A stretch of DNA of 64,000 bases from JBELHR01 sp049606855 (GTDB lineage Bacteria; Bacteroidota; Bacteroidia; Flavobacteriales; Flavobacteriaceae). Under the pieces are notes generated by a model. That model made no database searches. It was not told the DNA's origin and worked only from the letters and a program-made list of their open reading frames with translations. The stretch is taken from positions 1 to 64,000 of the forward strand of contig JBMYVY010000011.1 in the NCBI GenBank assembly GCA_049606855.1, read 5' to 3'. Below are positions 27,002 through 34,473 of the stretch, one piece after another. The stretch's first letter is position 1, and each line of letters starts with the position of its first letter. A program made the position numbers and the translations under genes.

Positions 27002-27445
27002 TTAACCTCTTACTTTATCCAACAAATCATTGAGGGTTTTGTACTCGTCTTCTGTTAAACGGGTATAAAACACATCAAATTTATCTAACTTAATCTCTTC
27101 TAACATCTGTAAGCCTTTTTCAGTAATTTGAACATAAACTACTCTTCTATCCGATTCACATTTGTATCGAGACACCAATTCCTTAACCAACAACTTATCA
27201 ATTAACCTTGTGGTGTTTGGAGATTTCTCGACCATTCGGTTTTTGATTTCACTGGCCGCCAAAGGTTCTTCTCCAGCTCCACGTAAAATTCTAAGAATAT
27301 TGTACTGTGCCGTGGATATTTTAAAGGGCTTCAAAATCCCCTCTCCTAGCGAATTAATATAATTGGCGGTGTATTTTACATTCAAAAGAGCCTTGTGACC
27401 TTCCGATTGAAAACGAGATTTAATCTCTTTACCTAAATCTGCCAT
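27002..27445 (-). CDS. MarR family transcriptional regulator
   Basis: A 147-residue winged-helix dimeric repressor. Visible are YNILRILRGAGEEPLAASEIKNRM (helix 3 onward), the recognition helix region NTTRLIDKLLVKELVSRYKCESDRRVVYVQITEKG with the wing DRR, and a C-terminal dimer helix. It contains one Cys (KCESD) just before the wing, a possible redox sensor. The operon promoter carries a 12-bp perfect palindrome at 28365-28376, so autoregulation is likely. It lies 1 bp after the flavin reductase gene. Confidence 0.9.
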   Translation of the reverse strand: MADLGKEIKSRFQSEGHKALLNVKYTANYINSLGEGILKPFKISTAQYNILRILRGAGEEPLAASEIKNRMVEKSPNTTRLIDKLLVKELVSRYKCESDRRVVYVQITEKGLQMLEEIKLDKFDVFYTRLTEDEYKTLNDLLDKVRG

Positions 27446-27446
27446 C

Positions 27447-27968
27447 TTATAGTTTTGACGTTATATCCATTAATTCAGCTTGAATCTCAGGGTTCACAAT
27501 AGCTCCATCTTTGAAGTTTTCTCCCCAAGAAGGAACCGATAAAGAACCTACAATATTTCCTCCCATATAGGGGAATCTTCCCTTGGCAATTTCAAGTACA
27601 GTTGCTCCTCCGCGAGCTCCTGGTGAAGTTGCTAACAAAACCATGGGGATATCTGCCCAAAGTTTTCCGTCAATTCTACTCATCCAATCAAAGGCATTTT
27701 TAAAAGCTGCTGAATACGCTCCGTTGTGCTCAGCGAATGAAATCACCAGACCATTGGCAGATTGGATTTCATTTAATAACTTTTTTGCGGCCTCTGGGAT
27801 TCCAGATTCCATCTCTAAATCAATACTGTAAAGTGGAAGTGGATAATCGTTAAGGTCAAGAACCTGAACTTCTCCACTCTCGACTAAACCCGCGGCGTAG
27901 GTCGCTAAGGCTTTGTTCATAGAATTCTTTGCAGAACTCGCTCCTAATGCTACTATCTTTTTTTCCAT
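27447..27968 (-). CDS. NADPH-dependent FMN reductase family protein
   Basis: Flavodoxin-like reductase of 173 aa. The phosphate-binding loop is ALGASSAKNSMNKALATYA. The flavin/dimer segment is SFAEHNGAYSAAFKNAFDWMSRI, and LLATSPGARGGATVLE follows. Family members reduce FMN, quinones, azo dyes or chromate with NADPH. Its start touches the doxX stop, and marR follows directly, so it is probably induced by the MarR ligand to detoxify quinone-like compounds. Confidence 0.88.
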   Translation of the reverse strand: MEKKIVALGASSAKNSMNKALATYAAGLVESGEVQVLDLNDYPLPLYSIDLEMESGIPEAAKKLLNEIQSANGLVISFAEHNGAYSAAFKNAFDWMSRIDGKLWADIPMVLLATSPGARGGATVLEIAKGRFPYMGGNIVGSLSVPSWGENFKDGAIVNPEIQAELMDITSKL

Positions 27969-28318
27969 TATCTGTTGTTTCTAAATATGAATGATGTATA
28001 CAATAAAATTAAAGCTACAAGAGCTCCGCCCCATTCGCCATCACCAACATAAGCATGAGCGACGAGTGCCAAACTAAAATTGATGGTAAACCCAGCATAG
28101 GCCCAATGTTTTAAAATTTTAAAACCAGGAATTAACAAGGTAAGGATCCCCAATATTTTCAGAATTCCCAATGGATAAATTAAATATCCTGGATATTCCA
28201 AGGCTTCGAACGCAGTCAAGACATATGCGTGCTGAAAAAAGTAATTAAAGGCACTAAAAAACATCAATAGTGCTAATAAGATTGTACTGGTCCAAAAGAC
28301 GATTCTTTTTGATTTCAT
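27968..28318 (-). CDS. DoxX family membrane protein
   Basis: A 116-residue, four-helix membrane protein: IVFWTSTILLALLMFFSAFNYF, YLIYPLGILKILGILTLLI, HWAYAGFTINFSLALVAHAYVG, and ALVALILLYTSFIF. This is the DoxX/SURF4-like topology. DoxX-like proteins are often paired with redox enzymes and thiol stress systems, but a reaction is not established for this short form. It is first in the operon; the 5' region holds a TACCTTTG box and the palindromic operator. Confidence 0.85.
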   Translation of the reverse strand: MKSKRIVFWTSTILLALLMFFSAFNYFFQHAYVLTAFEALEYPGYLIYPLGILKILGILTLLIPGFKILKHWAYAGFTINFSLALVAHAYVGDGEWGGALVALILLYTSFIFRNNR

Positions 28319-28344
28319 TTTATATTGTTTATTAAATTATAAAA

Positions 28345-28379
28345 CAAAGGTACAAAAATTTTATTTACCCGGGTAATTA
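28345..28379 (-). promoter_or_regulatory. doxX-marR operon promoter with palindromic operator
   Basis: Reading the minus strand, the -7 box TACCTTTG is at 28345-28352, 26 nt before the doxX ATG. The -33 position is occupied by a perfect 12-bp palindrome, TTACCCGGGTAA (28365-28376). It extends to 18 bp (28362-28379) with one mismatched pair. The location fits a MarR repressor blocking RNA polymerase. Confidence 0.65.
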
Positions 28380-28400
28380 TTTTCTTCTAGAGGTGAAATT

Positions 28401-28410
28401 CGTACATTAG
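28401..28410 (+). promoter_or_regulatory. Possible extended -7 promoter of the acyl-CoA carboxylase gene
   Basis: CG followed by TACATTAG (28403-28410), 20 nt before the ATG. It matches TAnnTTTG less well than the other sites. The MarR-type palindrome ends 22 bp upstream of the CG, so both divergent genes could share control. Confidence 0.3.
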
Positions 28411-28430
28411 CTCAGCAATTTTGAACAAAC

Positions 28431-30059
28431 ATGGACATAAACTTCAATAAAAACGAAGACCACAATAAACTCCTTAGCTCGGACCTGAGAAAAAAACTTC
28501 AACAGGTCTATTTAGGTGGTGGTACAAAAAAAATAGAAAAGCAACACGCAAAGGGGAAATTAACGGCTAGAGAACGCATTAATTACCTTCTTGATCCCAA
28601 AACCGAAAGTATAGAAATTGGTGCTTTTGCAGCTGATGGTATGTATGAAGAGCACGGTGGATGTCCAAGTGCGGGAGTAGTCGTGAAAATAGGTTACATA
28701 AGTGGTAAGCAGTGTATTGTAGTAGCCAATGACGCTACAGTAAAGGCTGGGGCTTGGTTTCCAATAACTGGAAAAAAGAATTTAAGGGCTCAAGAAATTG
28801 CTATGGAAAATCGTCTCCCAATTATCTATTTGGTAGATAGCGCAGGTGTGTATTTACCTATGCAAGATGAAATTTTTCCGGATAAAGAACACTTCGGAAG
28901 AATCTTCAGCAATAATGCAAAAATGTCAGCGATGGGGATTACGCAAATTTCTGCGATCATGGGATCCTGCGTAGCTGGGGGTGCTTATTTACCAATTATG
29001 AGTGATGAGGCCATAATCGTTGATAAAACTGCAAGCATCTTTTTGGCCGGAAGTTATTTGGTCAAAGCCGCAATTGGAGAAAGTATAGATAACGAAACCT
29101 TAGGTGGAGCTACAACACATTCTGAAATTTCTGGAGTTACCGATTATAAAGCGAAAGACGACAAGGATGCTCTGGATAAGATCAAGAATATTATGGATAA
29201 AATCGGATCTGCAGAAAACGCAGGCTTTAACCATAGTGCATCCAAAGCTCCAGCAAAAAATCCAGAGGAGCTCTTTGGAATTCTTCCTAAGATGAGAAAT
29301 GAGCCTTATGATTCCATGGAAATTATTGAACGTATTGTTGATGCGGATAGCTTGGAATTGTACAAAGAAGACTACGGAAAAACCATAATTTGTGGTTATG
29401 CCAGAATCGATGGCTGGGCAGTTGGAATTATAGCAAATCAGCGTAAAATTGTAAAAAACGCAAAAAATGAAATGCAATTTGGGGGCGTTATTTATTCGGA
29501 TTCCGCAGATAAAGCTACTCGCTTTATTGCAAATTGTAATCAAAAGAAAATACCTTTAGTATTCCTTCAGGACGTGACCGGTTTTATGGTTGGATCCAAA
29601 TCAGAACATGGAGGAATTATAAAAGATGGAGCAAAAATGGTTAATGCTGTTAGCAATTCAGTAGTCCCAAAATTTACCGTTGTTATTGGAAACTCCTATG
29701 GTGCTGGTAATTATGCAATGTGTGGAAAAGCCTATGATCCAAGATTAATTTTTGCTTGGCCATCGGCTCGACTTGCTGTTATGGGGGGTGCACAAGCCGC
29801 AAAGGTTTTGCTCCAGATGGAAACCGCAAAACTCAAGGCACAAGGGGAGGAAATTACCCCTGAAAAGGAAGCTGATATTTTAGAAAGTATTGAAGCGAAA
29901 TACGATGCACAAACTTCTCCATACTACGCCGCTTCTAGGCTATGGACGGATGCCGTGATCAATCCGTTGGATACACGCAAATGGATTTCCATGGGGATTT
30001 CAGCAGCCAATCAAGCACCTATAGAAAAGCCTTTTAATTTGGGCGTGATTCAGGTATAA
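28431..30059 (+). CDS. Acyl-CoA carboxylase beta (carboxyltransferase) subunit, methylcrotonyl-CoA type
   Basis: Transfers CO2 from carboxybiotin to an acyl-CoA. At 542 aa it contains the N-terminal GKLTARERINYLLD, the acyl-CoA-binding AGVYLPMQDEIFPDKEHFGRIF, and the oxyanion stretch MGSCVAGGAYLPIMSDEA. The C-terminal carboxybiotin-side motifs are QDVTGFMVGSKSEHGGIIKDGAKM and GNSYGAGNYAMCG. The QDEIFPD segment is closest to the methylcrotonyl-CoA carboxylase beta chain of leucine breakdown. Geranyl- or propionyl-CoA forms are alternatives. No biotin carboxylase/biotin carrier alpha gene is near it. It faces the doxX operon. Confidence 0.88.
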   Translation: MDINFNKNEDHNKLLSSDLRKKLQQVYLGGGTKKIEKQHAKGKLTARERINYLLDPKTESIEIGAFAADGMYEEHGGCPSAGVVVKIGYISGKQCIVVANDATVKAGAWFPITGKKNLRAQEIAMENRLPIIYLVDSAGVYLPMQDEIFPDKEHFGRIFSNNAKMSAMGITQISAIMGSCVAGGAYLPIMSDEAIIVDKTASIFLAGSYLVKAAIGESIDNETLGGATTHSEISGVTDYKAKDDKDALDKIKNIMDKIGSAENAGFNHSASKAPAKNPEELFGILPKMRNEPYDSMEIIERIVDADSLELYKEDYGKTIICGYARIDGWAVGIIANQRKIVKNAKNEMQFGGVIYSDSADKATRFIANCNQKKIPLVFLQDVTGFMVGSKSEHGGIIKDGAKMVNAVSNSVVPKFTVVIGNSYGAGNYAMCGKAYDPRLIFAWPSARLAVMGGAQAAKVLLQMETAKLKAQGEEITPEKEADILESIEAKYDAQTSPYYAASRLWTDAVINPLDTRKWISMGISAANQAPIEKPFNLGVIQV

Positions 30060-30072
30060 ATTATTATTTTTG
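30038..30072 (+). promoter_or_regulatory. Promoter of yebC
   Basis: TTTG at 30038-30041 (inside the end of the carboxylase gene), a 23-nt spacer, and a perfect TATTTTTG at 30065-30072, then 20 nt to the ATG. Confidence 0.5.
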
Positions 30073-30092
30073 TTCGACTTAAAATTTAACAG

Positions 30093-30806
30093 ATGGGAAG
30101 AGCCTTTGAATTTAGAAAAGCTAGAAAAATGAAACGTTGGTCAGCCATGGCCAAAACCTTTACTCGAATTGGAAAGGATATTGTAATGGCAGTTAAAGAG
30201 GGAGGTCCCAATCCCGAATCGAATTCCAGACTAAGAGCGGTTATTCAAAATGCCAAGGCAGCAAATATGCCTAAAGACAATGTCGAGAGAGCAATCAAGA
30301 AGGCTTCGGACAAAAATACCGCTGACTATAAGGAAGTCTTGTTTGAAGGATATGCACCCCACGGGATTGCCATTTTGGTAGAAACCGCAACTGACAACAA
30401 TAATAGAACGGTTGCAAATGTTAGAGCAAGCTTTAATAAATGTGACGGTACTTTTGGAACTTCCGGTTCGGTAATTTTCATGTTTGACCATACGTGTAAC
30501 TTTAGAGTGAACAAGGAGCAGCTTGAAATGGATCTTGAAGAGTTTGAACTGGAGTTAATCGACTTTGAAGTGGAAGAACTCTTCGAAGATGAAGATGGAA
30601 TTATGATCTATGCTCCATTCGGTCAATTTGGTGCAATTCAAAAATATCTTGAAGATCAGAATCTAGAGATTTTGCAATCCGGTTTTGAATACATTCCTAC
30701 AACCACTAAGAGTTTATCAGAAGAACAACAAGCTGATGTGGATAAATTGTTAGAGCGTCTTGAAGAAGATGATGACGTCCAAAACGTCTACCATACCATG
30801 GCTTAA
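30093..30806 (+). CDS. YebC/PmpR family DNA-binding or translation factor
   Basis: A 237-residue TACO1/YebC family protein. The N-terminal basic domain is MGRAFEFRKARKMKRWSAMAKTFTRIGKDI, followed by NPESNSRLRAVIQNAKAANMPKDNVERAIKKA. Next come the YEGYAPHG-like segment LFEGYAPHGIAILVE, a TDNNNRTVANVR segment and an acidic C-terminus. Members have been described as transcriptional regulators and, more recently, as helpers of ribosomes at proline-rich sequences. The gene has its own promoter and a strong terminator that lies inside the convergent menE gene, whose 3' end it overlaps by 4 bp. Confidence 0.9.
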   Translation: MGRAFEFRKARKMKRWSAMAKTFTRIGKDIVMAVKEGGPNPESNSRLRAVIQNAKAANMPKDNVERAIKKASDKNTADYKEVLFEGYAPHGIAILVETATDNNNRTVANVRASFNKCDGTFGTSGSVIFMFDHTCNFRVNKEQLEMDLEEFELELIDFEVEELFEDEDGIMIYAPFGQFGAIQKYLEDQNLEILQSGFEYIPTTTKSLSEEQQADVDKLLERLEEDDDVQNVYHTMA

Positions 30807-31822
30807 GAAAATATCAAATCCAATGTCTCTCGACGTTGGATTTTTTTTGTTTCAGTATACATGAACTTAGGTAAGAAATAAACCGCTTTAGGAACCTCAA
30901 ATTTACCTAATCCCTTGAGCATGAATTCCTTGCGCTCACGATCAGAATATTCATGTGACTTACCACTCCCCTCTTGAATCACAATAAGACGTTCTCCCAA
31001 AGCAGCATCCGTTTGTCCAGCTACAAAAAATGGACCTGCGATATGATCTTGTAACTTATTTTCAATTGTTTCAGGACTCAATTTCACTCCACCGGAATTA
31101 ATGATATTATCCCATCGTCCTAACCATTTAAAATGTGTGGTATCTATTAGGTTCACAAGATCATTTGTTTGAATGGGCCCATCGGAAATTCTTTCTGCTT
31201 CAATAATTAAACAATTACGATCATCAACTCCTAACTTGACTCCTGGTAGGCATTGAAAAGCTTCATTTTTTACCGGGTGTATTTCTCGAAGGGCAATGTG
31301 GGTAATGGTCTCAGTCATTCCATAACTTGCATAGAATTTACTTTGAAGGTTATTGAAGCGATTAAGGTCGTTTAAATCGTACACCCCACCTCCAATCAAA
31401 ATTATTTGAAAGCGATTCAAATCCTTTTCCTGCCGCTTATAGACCTGCAGTGGAACCATAGCAGAAAAATCATAAAAATCCAGTTCATCATTTAAGTACA
31501 GATCCCAACCCAAAACTAAGGCGCGAACCCACATCATTTTCCCGGCGATAAATCTAGAGGGCAATACATGTAAAACTCGACTAGAAGCCAAAACATTAAA
31601 ATAGTTGCCCGTTGCCTTTGCACTGGCAATCATATGGTCTTTTTTTAAAGAAATTTGCTTAGCTTTTCCTGTGCTACCCGAAGTTTGTACACTAATTTCA
31701 TCCTTAGCAGGGTCAAACCATTGTTTTAAAAATGAAACGCTTTCCTGATCCTTAATACTAGAGATCAGCTGATCGACGCTTACTGGATGGGATCCCTGGA
31801 ATTTAAAATCACTATGCCACAT
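30803..31822 (-). CDS. menE: o-Succinylbenzoate--CoA ligase (MenE)
   Basis: Adenylate-forming enzyme that activates o-succinylbenzoate with CoA for menaquinone synthesis. Motifs: P-loop QTSGSTGKAKQIS (about residues 46-58), adenine loop ASYGMTETITHIAL, hinge GRWDNIINSGGVKLSPE, and the catalytic-lysine region TETKKIQRRE at the end. At about 339 aa it is shorter than the usual 450-490, a compact form with a reduced N-terminal domain that is typical of Bacteroidota. The ATG at 31822 is preferred over the TTG at 31828; it overlaps the CPBP gene by 11 bp. Its last codons also form the yebC terminator on the other strand. Confidence 0.88.
   Translation of the reverse strand: MWHSDFKFQGSHPVSVDQLISSIKDQESVSFLKQWFDPAKDEISVQTSGSTGKAKQISLKKDHMIASAKATGNYFNVLASSRVLHVLPSRFIAGKMMWVRALVLGWDLYLNDELDFYDFSAMVPLQVYKRQEKDLNRFQIILIGGGVYDLNDLNRFNNLQSKFYASYGMTETITHIALREIHPVKNEAFQCLPGVKLGVDDRNCLIIEAERISDGPIQTNDLVNLIDTTHFKWLGRWDNIINSGGVKLSPETIENKLQDHIAGPFFVAGQTDAALGERLIVIQEGSGKSHEYSDRERKEFMLKGLGKFEVPKAVYFLPKFMYTETKKIQRRETLDLIFS
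30816..30848 (+). terminator. Intrinsic terminator of yebC, inside the menE 3' end
   Basis: AAATCCAATGTC, loop TCTC, GACGTTGGATTT, followed by a run of T to 30848. The stem has 12 pairs, including one G-T. It begins 10 bp after the yebC stop. The same bases encode the C-terminal KIQRRETLDL of MenE on the other strand. Confidence 0.85.
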
Positions 31823-32735
31823 GGCCAAATAATTTCTCTTTCCAATTGCTCCAACCTAAAACTTTAGAATAGCCCATCAATAGGATTGGAAAAACTATGA
31901 AAATAGGTAGAAATGCCTGCCATGTAATATCAGGTTCGGCAGTATCTTTAAATATGGCATTGGTTTGGAAAACCGTCCAATCCGTAGTAATCAAAATCGC
32001 AGAAACCACATTGTTTATCGCGTGAAACCCAATCGATAATTCCATCCCCTCGTCCATCAAAGTCAATATCCCTAAAAAGAGCCCGGTACCGATATAAAAA
32101 ACATACATAATTGGCCCCAATTTAGCGACTTCGGGATTTGCTCCATGCAATAATCCAAAGATTACAGAGGTGAGCAATAATGGAACCCATCGGTTTTTTG
32201 CTAAACTTCCAAGTGCTTGCATAAAATACCCCCTAAACAACACTTCCTCAAAGGTCGTCTGAATAGGAATCAGTAAAATTGACACCAAGAGCAATACGAT
32301 GAATTTCTCGGCTTGGAAAATAAGCTCAAAATCTTCTGGACGACTCAAATAATCAATCAAAGTAAAAATCAGCATGGCGACAAACCAAACCGCGGCAGAC
32401 AATCTAATTCTCGACCAATCAAGATGCTTTCGGGTCGTCATTAAACTCAGCAATTTTCGCTTATGAATTTGCGTAATCCCTATCCACAACCCTACAGAGG
32501 CAAAAACAAAGGTAGCGAGCATAAGGATCAAATATAAATTGGAGGGAATTCCTATACCCATAAAATTACTGACAGCTGCAGCTTCAAAAGCAGACATGCT
32601 ACCTGCATAATTATAAGCAACAACCAATAGCGGTATAATCCCCAATACCTGCCAAAACAAAAACAATAATATCAAGGTGGCTATATATTGTGCAGCCCCA
32701 TTTTTACCTTCATAACTAGCTCTTAAAAATTCCAT
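31812..32735 (-). CDS. CPBP family intramembrane metalloprotease
   Basis: A polytopic protein of 307 aa with about eight hydrophobic helices. The CPBP (CAAX protease and bacteriocin processing) motifs are intact: FEEVLFRGYFMQAL (the EExxxR box), LLHGAN, and FHAINN. These form the glutamate/histidine active site inside the membrane. The substrate is unknown; CPBP proteins range from prenyl-protein proteases to inactive scaffolds. It lies between menC and menE, overlapping both (1 bp and 11 bp), so it is firmly part of the menaquinone operon. Confidence 0.88.
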   Translation of the reverse strand: MEFLRASYEGKNGAAQYIATLILLFLFWQVLGIIPLLVVAYNYAGSMSAFEAAAVSNFMGIGIPSNLYLILMLATFVFASVGLWIGITQIHKRKLLSLMTTRKHLDWSRIRLSAAVWFVAMLIFTLIDYLSRPEDFELIFQAEKFIVLLLVSILLIPIQTTFEEVLFRGYFMQALGSLAKNRWVPLLLTSVIFGLLHGANPEVAKLGPIMYVFYIGTGLFLGILTLMDEGMELSIGFHAINNVVSAILITTDWTVFQTNAIFKDTAEPDITWQAFLPIFIVFPILLMGYSKVLGWSNWKEKLFGHVA

Positions 32736-33781
32736 TAGAAAAAAGTATTATGTAAGTCCCATTTTAAGTTTTGTCGATAGTAAATTTTACCGTCTTTAAC
32801 CTCTAAAGGACTTGTTATATTATTCGTAAAAAGTGATCCTGTTCCCAACCCTTGTGCACCTGACAACTTTAAGGAAGCGGTCCATTGTGAAATCGCATTG
32901 AGTCCAATATTTGATTCTAAAGCAGAAGTAATCCAGTATGGAATGCTCAATTCATCTGCAAAACTCATCCATTCCTGTGCCCCACTAAATCCACCAACAA
33001 GTGCAGGTTTGAGAATTATATACTGCGGCATGATGCGCTTTAGAAGATTTTTTTTGTCAATTGAGTCAAATACTCCAATTAACTCTTCATCAAGCGCAAT
33101 AGGCACGGGTGTCGTTTTACATAGACTTGACATGGCTGCCAAATTTCCTTGCTTAATTGGTTGTTCAATAGAATGTAAATCATATTCGGCCAAAGCATTC
33201 AATTTATCCTCAGCTTCTTGGGGTGTAAATGCTCCATTGGCATCAACTCTCAGGGTTATTTTGTCGGAATCATAAAAAGATCTAATCGATTTTAAAATTT
33301 TGAGTTCTGTTACAAAATCAATTGCGCCAATTTTCATCTTTATAGTATCAAAACCGGCCTCCAATTTCTCCGCAACTTGTTCACGCATAAATCCTTCATC
33401 TCCCATCCAAATTAATCCATTTATGGAAATCCCGATTTCATTTCTGCTAAATGAATTATTGAATAATTCAAAATTATTCATCGACTCAAAGGATAAAAAT
33501 GCTTGCTCTAATCCAAATTGTATGGAGGGGAATTCTCGATTTGCCTTTAATAATTCGATTTTACCAAGTCCTATATTCTCGCAAGTCCAAGCGAGCTGAT
33601 TTTCATAATCAGGACGATCATCAATTGACAAGCCCTCAAAGAGATTGCATTCCCCATACCCCATTTTACCTTCTAGTTTCAAGATGATGAAATAAGTAAG
33701 CTTGGTTTTGAGTACCCCCCGAGAAGTACCCGCGGGTCTTTTGAATTTTAGTTTATATTTAAAATATTGTGCTAGAATCAT
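32735..33781 (-). CDS. menC: o-Succinylbenzoate synthase (MenC)
   Basis: Enolase-superfamily dehydratase that makes o-succinylbenzoate from SHCHC in menaquinone synthesis. Catalytic and metal residues are in place: the KMK lysines (148 and 150), Asp180 in RVDANG, Glu206 in SIEQP, Asp231 in ALDEE, and Lys258 in ILKP. Its 348 aa is normal. The ATG overlaps the stop of the metallo-hydrolase gene (ATGA), and its stop overlaps the CPBP start by 1 bp. Confidence 0.92.
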   Translation of the reverse strand: MILAQYFKYKLKFKRPAGTSRGVLKTKLTYFIILKLEGKMGYGECNLFEGLSIDDRPDYENQLAWTCENIGLGKIELLKANREFPSIQFGLEQAFLSFESMNNFELFNNSFSRNEIGISINGLIWMGDEGFMREQVAEKLEAGFDTIKMKIGAIDFVTELKILKSIRSFYDSDKITLRVDANGAFTPQEAEDKLNALAEYDLHSIEQPIKQGNLAAMSSLCKTTPVPIALDEELIGVFDSIDKKNLLKRIMPQYIILKPALVGGFSGAQEWMSFADELSIPYWITSALESNIGLNAISQWTASLKLSGAQGLGTGSLFTNNITSPLEVKDGKIYYRQNLKWDLHNTFF

Positions 33782-34455
33782 AGCTCTATGAAGTCTCCTA
33801 CACTCAAAAGATCCAACTCCTTGTCTTTAAGATTAAACTTTCTTATGGCTTGTTCATGGTCGATTTCGATATAGCCAAAAGTATCGTAATGATAGCCTAA
33901 TACGCGATCACAATTCACAAATTCAGCTGCCATAACAGCTTGATCTACTCCCATAGTGAAATTATCTCCTATCGGAAGTACGGCCAAATCTAGCTTTGCA
34001 AACAATGGAATCAATTTCATATCCATCATTAACGCAGTATCACCAGCTATGTAGATATTGGCTTCTTCATTTAGTAACACAAATCCACCTGGATTTCCTC
34101 CATAAGTCCCATCCGGAAAAACACTGGAATGTTGGGCGGTAACGTAATACAACTTCCCAAAGTCAAATTCCCAAGCTCCACCAAAATTCATAGGATGTCC
34201 TTCAAAGCCCTTTTTAGAATAATAATCAACTATTTCAAAATTAGAAACAATTTTAGCCCCTGTATTTTTTGCAATTCGCTCCACATCTAAAATATGATCC
34301 TCATGGGCATGTGTGATCAAAATATAATCCGCTTCCAATTTATCGATATCGATATGTTTGGCAAGAGAATTTCCTGAAATAAACGGATCAACGATGATTT
34401 TCTTTCCTTGAGTTTCAATAGAGAGACAAGCATGTCCCAAAAAACGAATTTCCAT
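33778..34455 (-). CDS. UPF0173-type metal-dependent hydrolase (metallo-beta-lactamase fold)
   Basis: A 225-residue hydrolase. It begins with MEIRFLGHACLSIE and has the metal motif THAHEDHILD (His49, His51, Asp53, His54), followed by TAQHS, GGNPGGFVL, IAGDTALMMDM and a C-terminal His region (LGYHYDTF). This is the UPF0173/YtkL-like group with no firmly known substrate. Its place between menA and menC, with a 4-bp overlap into menC, suggests a role in menaquinone synthesis. The fold also includes thioesterases, so DHNA-CoA hydrolysis is one possibility. Confidence 0.85.
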   Translation of the reverse strand: MEIRFLGHACLSIETQGKKIIVDPFISGNSLAKHIDIDKLEADYILITHAHEDHILDVERIAKNTGAKIVSNFEIVDYYSKKGFEGHPMNFGGAWEFDFGKLYYVTAQHSSVFPDGTYGGNPGGFVLLNEEANIYIAGDTALMMDMKLIPLFAKLDLAVLPIGDNFTMGVDQAVMAAEFVNCDRVLGYHYDTFGYIEIDHEQAIRKFNLKDKELDLLSVGDFIEL

Positions 34456-34473
34456 ATAAGTTGTTTAAATTAA

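Noticed and set aside
29100..29543. A 147-codon minus-strand frame with several Cys
   Set aside because: It lies fully antisense to conserved carboxylase coding sequence and has no promoter or family motif.
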